Positions 52,715-55,766 of a DNA stretch of 55,766 nt are shown piece by piece. The translations under genes were made by a program, and so were the position numbers. This stretch comes from a virus. Within the stretch, counting starts at the first letter, position 1. Every line of letters begins with the position of its first letter. The notes beneath the pieces were generated by a model that saw only the letters and a program-made list of their open reading frames with translations, was not told the DNA's origin and did no database searches. The DNA lies in IMG/VR virus record IMGVR_UViG_3300046171_000083, positions 1 to 55,766 of that record. One strand, written 5' to 3'.

Positions 52715-53386
52715 ATGTCAGAAAACCCTGTTGCCACCTGTGCTGCCGATGGAACAACGATATATGGATCGCACGGTGTATCAAGCGTATCCTATTCATC
52801 TACAGGGCATTATATTTTTAACTTTGACAGTACGACTCAGGGTTATCGCACAACATCTTGGGATGCCTGTAATATCTCGTCAGCACAAACTCCTTATACA
52901 AGCAACACTTATAGCTATCGTATGCTTCAGAGATACAATTACCATCACACAAGCAATCAAACGCGGGTAAGTATTTACACGACTAATGTATATTACAATA
53001 GCTATTTTTATGGGTTATTGCGTAATCCAGGTTATCATACACTTATTTCTACTTCTGGAGGGACACAAGACGTAGATGAGTGCGATGTTGTAGGCGCAGT
53101 AAGGTTTAGCACAAACGCTAGTATTAGTCAGTGGGAAACAGGAACTTCAAGCGTATCAGATCAAGGTACAGGAATTCTTAGAGTTAATTGGACTACTGCA
53201 TTTCAAGGTAACTTTACCGATTATCGTGCAGCAGCTATAATGTTTCAATCATATATCTCTGGAGGTTATAATGCAATTGATATGGTTTATCAGCGTGGCG
53301 CAAGTTATATAGATATACAAAGTGTAGACAGTTATGGGAATAGGCGTAACCAAGCAAACTGTTCACTTTTAGCTTTTAAGACATAA
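52715..53386 (+). CDS. Tail fibre-like receptor-region protein
   Basis: 223 aa, Tyr/Ser/Thr/Asn-rich, few charges (YSSTGHYIFNFDSTTQGYRT...), typical of exposed beta-structured distal fibre domains. No known fold named. Follows its fibre-partner gene after nine bases. Confidence 0.6.
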   Translation: MSENPVATCAADGTTIYGSHGVSSVSYSSTGHYIFNFDSTTQGYRTTSWDACNISSAQTPYTSNTYSYRMLQRYNYHHTSNQTRVSIYTTNVYYNSYFYGLLRNPGYHTLISTSGGTQDVDECDVVGAVRFSTNASISQWETGTSSVSDQGTGILRVNWTTAFQGNFTDYRAAAIMFQSYISGGYNAIDMVYQRGASYIDIQSVDSYGNRRNQANCSLLAFKT

Positions 53387-53395
53387 GGAAATAAC

Positions 53396-53752
53396 ATGGC
53401 AAATTCTGATTATAGAATTTTATATAAATCGGTAGAAGAAGTATTAATTATTGTATCCCCTGCGGATAATTGTGGATTAACCGTTCAAGAAATTGCAGAC
53501 AAAGATGTTCCTACAGGACATCCTTACAAAATAGTTTTAACATCTGAATTAAATCTTGATGATGACGATGATTATCGCAATTCATGGACATGTGATGATT
53601 CTATTCTTACAGATGGTGTAGGAGGAGAAAATGGAATAGATGCGGATGCAGGGTATTTGGTGCCTTTACGAAACGAAGACGGTTCTGAAAAAACAAAAGA
53701 AGAATTAGATAAAGAATTAATAAATTTATTGTACGGAGTTGCCCCTAAATGA
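53396..53752 (+). CDS. Small tail-region protein
   Basis: 118 aa, acidic: SVEEVLIIVSPADNCGLTVQ, ELNLDDDDDYRNSWTCDDS. Its stop overlaps the next ATG (ATGA). Similar small acidic proteins follow tail fibres and may be fibre chaperones; that is inference. Confidence 0.55.
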   Translation: MANSDYRILYKSVEEVLIIVSPADNCGLTVQEIADKDVPTGHPYKIVLTSELNLDDDDDYRNSWTCDDSILTDGVGGENGIDADAGYLVPLRNEDGSEKTKEELDKELINLLYGVAPK

Positions 53753-54000
53753 TACAGTATAATTTAGATAGAGCTAAAGAGCTAAAGCGTCAATTCATTC
53801 GAGTTGAAAGGTTTGAAAAACTTCAATCATTGGACATTGAGTTTATGAAAGCTTTAGAAGTAAACGATACCGATAAAATTGCGGATATTGCTGCAAAAAA
53901 AACAAGATTAAGAGATGCTCCCGCAGATTCATCAATTGATTCTGCATCTAGTATAGAGGAGGTAAAAGCGGTGCGTCCTTCAGTTTTAGATGAAGTTTAA
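53749..54000 (+). CDS. Small helical tail-region protein
   Basis: 83 aa; helical N-terminus (LDRAKELKRQFIRVERFEKL) and acidic end. Coupled to the upstream gene by ATGA. Possibly a fibre-assembly chaperone partner. Confidence 0.5.
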   Translation: MIQYNLDRAKELKRQFIRVERFEKLQSLDIEFMKALEVNDTDKIADIAAKKTRLRDAPADSSIDSASSIEEVKAVRPSVLDEV

Positions 54001-54018
54001 TTAAAAAAGGAATAATAA

Positions 54019-54849
54019 ATGTTCGGTTCCGCTACTTTTGCCCAATCTGCATTTGCTGATCAAGGTAGAACCGATGTTGCCGTAAGCGTTACAGGGGTAT
54101 CTGCAACGGGGCAGATGGGTGATGCCACAGGTAAAAATATTCTTATTGTTGGAGTAACTTCTCCTGCTCTTACTGGCAACATAGGTGATTCGAGCGTTGC
54201 CGCTAATTCTACTTTAAGCGTTACAGGCGTAGCTGCTACGACACAGCTTGGTTCTGGATTTAGTGTAGTGGCTAGTGCGAATGTTTCACCTGATGGGGTG
54301 TCTGCCACTGGATCTATTGGTGATGTAACTGTTTCTGGTGATGCGATTATAGACATCACTGGTTTAGAAATGGTCAATTCAGTCGGTGATGCAACTGCCG
54401 TTGGAAATGCGATTGTATCACCTGATGGAGTTTCTGCCACTGGTGCTATTGATGATGTAACTGTAGTAGGGGATGCCGTTTTTTCACTTGATGGCGTATC
54501 TGCTACTGGAGCTATTGATGATGTCACCGTAACTGGTGATGCTTTGGCTTCTCCTGATGGAGTTACAGGAACATTAGGGCTTGGCACAGTAACTATAAAA
54601 ATAAATACAACTGCGAATGTTACTGGTGTTGAGGCAACGGGCGCGGTAAATGATGTAACAGTTACAGGGAAAGCGGTAGTTTTCCCTACAGGTATTGCTG
54701 CGACAGGCGCAATAGGTCAAGTTATTGTTTGGGGTAGAGTAATCCCTGATCCAAATACTGAATATACTACAATTGCTCCAGACGCAGAAACAAGCTATAG
54801 TGAGATACAACCAAGTCCAGGCACAGGATGGACAGAAATTGCAGCATAG
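54019..54849 (+). CDS. Tandem-repeat tail protein
   Basis: 276 aa. Residues 15-240 are about ten imperfect repeats of 22 residues built on GVSATGxIxDVTVxGDAxxSPD, each probably two beta strands. The DNA repeats are imperfect. Repetitive beta proteins of this kind form long thin virion appendages. The last 40 residues (PNTEYTTIAPDAETSYSEIQ) are a different module. Confidence 0.7.
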   Translation: MFGSATFAQSAFADQGRTDVAVSVTGVSATGQMGDATGKNILIVGVTSPALTGNIGDSSVAANSTLSVTGVAATTQLGSGFSVVASANVSPDGVSATGSIGDVTVSGDAIIDITGLEMVNSVGDATAVGNAIVSPDGVSATGAIDDVTVVGDAVFSLDGVSATGAIDDVTVTGDALASPDGVTGTLGLGTVTIKINTTANVTGVEATGAVNDVTVTGKAVVFPTGIAATGAIGQVIVWGRVIPDPNTEYTTIAPDAETSYSEIQPSPGTGWTEIAA

Positions 54850-54860
54850 AGGTGATATAA

Positions 54861-55757
54861 ATGCCTAGTTCATATACAACCAATGGTGGCATAGAAAAAA
54901 TAGCTACTGGAGAACAATCTGGTACTTGGGGTACAACCACCAATACAAATTTTGATATAATAGATAGGCTCAACAGCGGTGTTGGGACGATAGATCTTTC
55001 TAGTTCAGGTGCGGCCCATACTCTTACTACGTCAGATGGAACGCTTTCTGATGGCATGTATAAAGTTCTTATTTTAAGCGGAGCCACTCAAGCTTGTACC
55101 ATTACAATTGCACCTAATGATGCACAGAAATTTTATTTTGTTGACAATAACAGCGGTCAAGATTGTACTTTTTCTCAAGGATCTGGTTCAAACGTCACTG
55201 TTACAAACGGCGAAACTGGAATAATATATGCGAATGGCGCAGGCTCTGGTGCAGCGGTTGTATCCATAGGTGTTTCGGTTCTCGCTGATTTAGGCGTTAC
55301 GGCAAGTACTACAGAAGTAAATTACAATGATATTACTACATTAGGAACATCACAAGCTAGTAAAACAGTTACCGCAGATGCGAACGGTGATGTTACTCTT
55401 TCAGAAGAACTAAAAGCAAAAAGTTATAACGAAACGTATGCAACTGTAAGCTCATCAAGTGGAACGCTTACAATTGATTGCGAAGCAGCAAATGTTTTTC
55501 AAGTTACTCTGTCTGAAAACGTTACTACACTTACCGTTTCAAACCCTCCCGCTTCAGGAACAGCCTACGGTTTTACATTACGAGTGATTCAAGACTCCTC
55601 TACAAGAACAATTACATGGCCTGCTAGTTTTAAATTTTCAGGCGGCACAGAACCTACGGTTTCAACAGGTAGTGGTGATATTGATATTTATGCGTTTTTT
55701 ACTACTGATGGTGGTAGTACATGGTACTCCTTCACCGCAGGACAGGATATGAGTTAA
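54861..55757 (+). CDS. Tail fibre/spike structural protein
   Basis: 298 aa with AGGTG before the ATG. Starts SSYTTNGGIEKIATGEQSGT and WGTTTNTNFDIIDRL, a widely shared marine phage tail module. The rest is beta-rich (TLTVSNPPASGTAYGFTLRV, STRTITWPASFKFSGG), typical of a fibre head. Its stop overlaps the ATG of the gene that crosses the window ends. Confidence 0.8.
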   Translation: MPSSYTTNGGIEKIATGEQSGTWGTTTNTNFDIIDRLNSGVGTIDLSSSGAAHTLTTSDGTLSDGMYKVLILSGATQACTITIAPNDAQKFYFVDNNSGQDCTFSQGSGSNVTVTNGETGIIYANGAGSGAAVVSIGVSVLADLGVTASTTEVNYNDITTLGTSQASKTVTADANGDVTLSEELKAKSYNETYATVSSSSGTLTIDCEAANVFQVTLSENVTTLTVSNPPASGTAYGFTLRVIQDSSTRTITWPASFKFSGGTEPTVSTGSGDIDIYAFFTTDGGSTWYSFTAGQDMS

Positions 55758-55766
55758 TGAGTTTTA
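55757..55766 (+). CDS. 5-prime end of the gene that continues at base 1
   Basis: ATG AGT TTT A at 55757-55766 continues in frame with TT ACC CAT at base 1, giving MSFITH before the internal ATG at 15. It overlaps the previous stop as TAATG, as do its neighbours. Confidence 0.8.

Overview
The window reads as one complete, circularly permuted or terminally redundant genome of a tailed phage, 55,766 bp, AT-rich, most likely podovirus-like and from a marine bacterium. The last CDS runs off the right end (ATG at 55757) and continues in frame at base 1, so the ends join. Marine origin is inferred from protein families I recognise from uncultured marine phage genomes (GroES-like cpn10, the portal and capsid set, an S74 fibre, a 2OG-Fe(II) oxygenase). 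The host cannot be named. There is no integrase, tape-measure gene, sheath gene, tRNA gene or recognisable DNA polymerase.

Layout. (1) 1-12.5 kb, + strand: tail/stabilisation protein, lysis cassette (small membrane proteins, 3-TM holin, GH19-like endolysin), then large internal virion/ejection proteins. (2) 12.5-20.9 kb, mostly + strand: replication and recombination: DUF1064-type nuclease, Sak4-like ATPase, SSB-like protein, SF2 helicase, Cas4-like PD-(D/E)XK nuclease, TOPRIM primase-helicase, DUF3846. (3) 21.0-25.8 kb, - strand: two early operons separated by terminators. (4) 25.8-29.5 kb: a TACGTCA iteron-like region, small terminase subunit, a GC-rich repeat tract, an amidoligase and a four-copy AGGTACCCTA operator-like region. 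(5) 29.5-55.8 kb, + strand: proline-rich proteins, large terminase, portal, cpn10, scaffold, capsid, decoration proteins, connectors and tail fibres, interrupted by one antisense 2OG-Fe(II) oxygenase.

The exceptional system is at 21.4-23.8 kb. A 14-unit array (22464-23241) has two variable 9-nt segments per unit around a conserved 12-nt core, enclosed by arms that pair and covary. On the - strand the core folds as a 3-bp stem with a GNAA (GNRA) tetraloop. Immediately downstream is a 235-aa protein with the helical motif shared by Nop domains and the IS110 C-terminal domain. Together these match the architecture of TIGR-Tas (tandem interspaced guide RNA) systems, here with a Tas protein lacking any visible nuclease domain and with a coupled HTH gene and an array-abutting 179-aa gene.

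At least eight genes, including large terminase and primase-helicase, are split by single-base indels, mostly in homopolymers. The simplest reading is sequencing or assembly error rather than pseudogenes; I annotate these as single interrupted genes.
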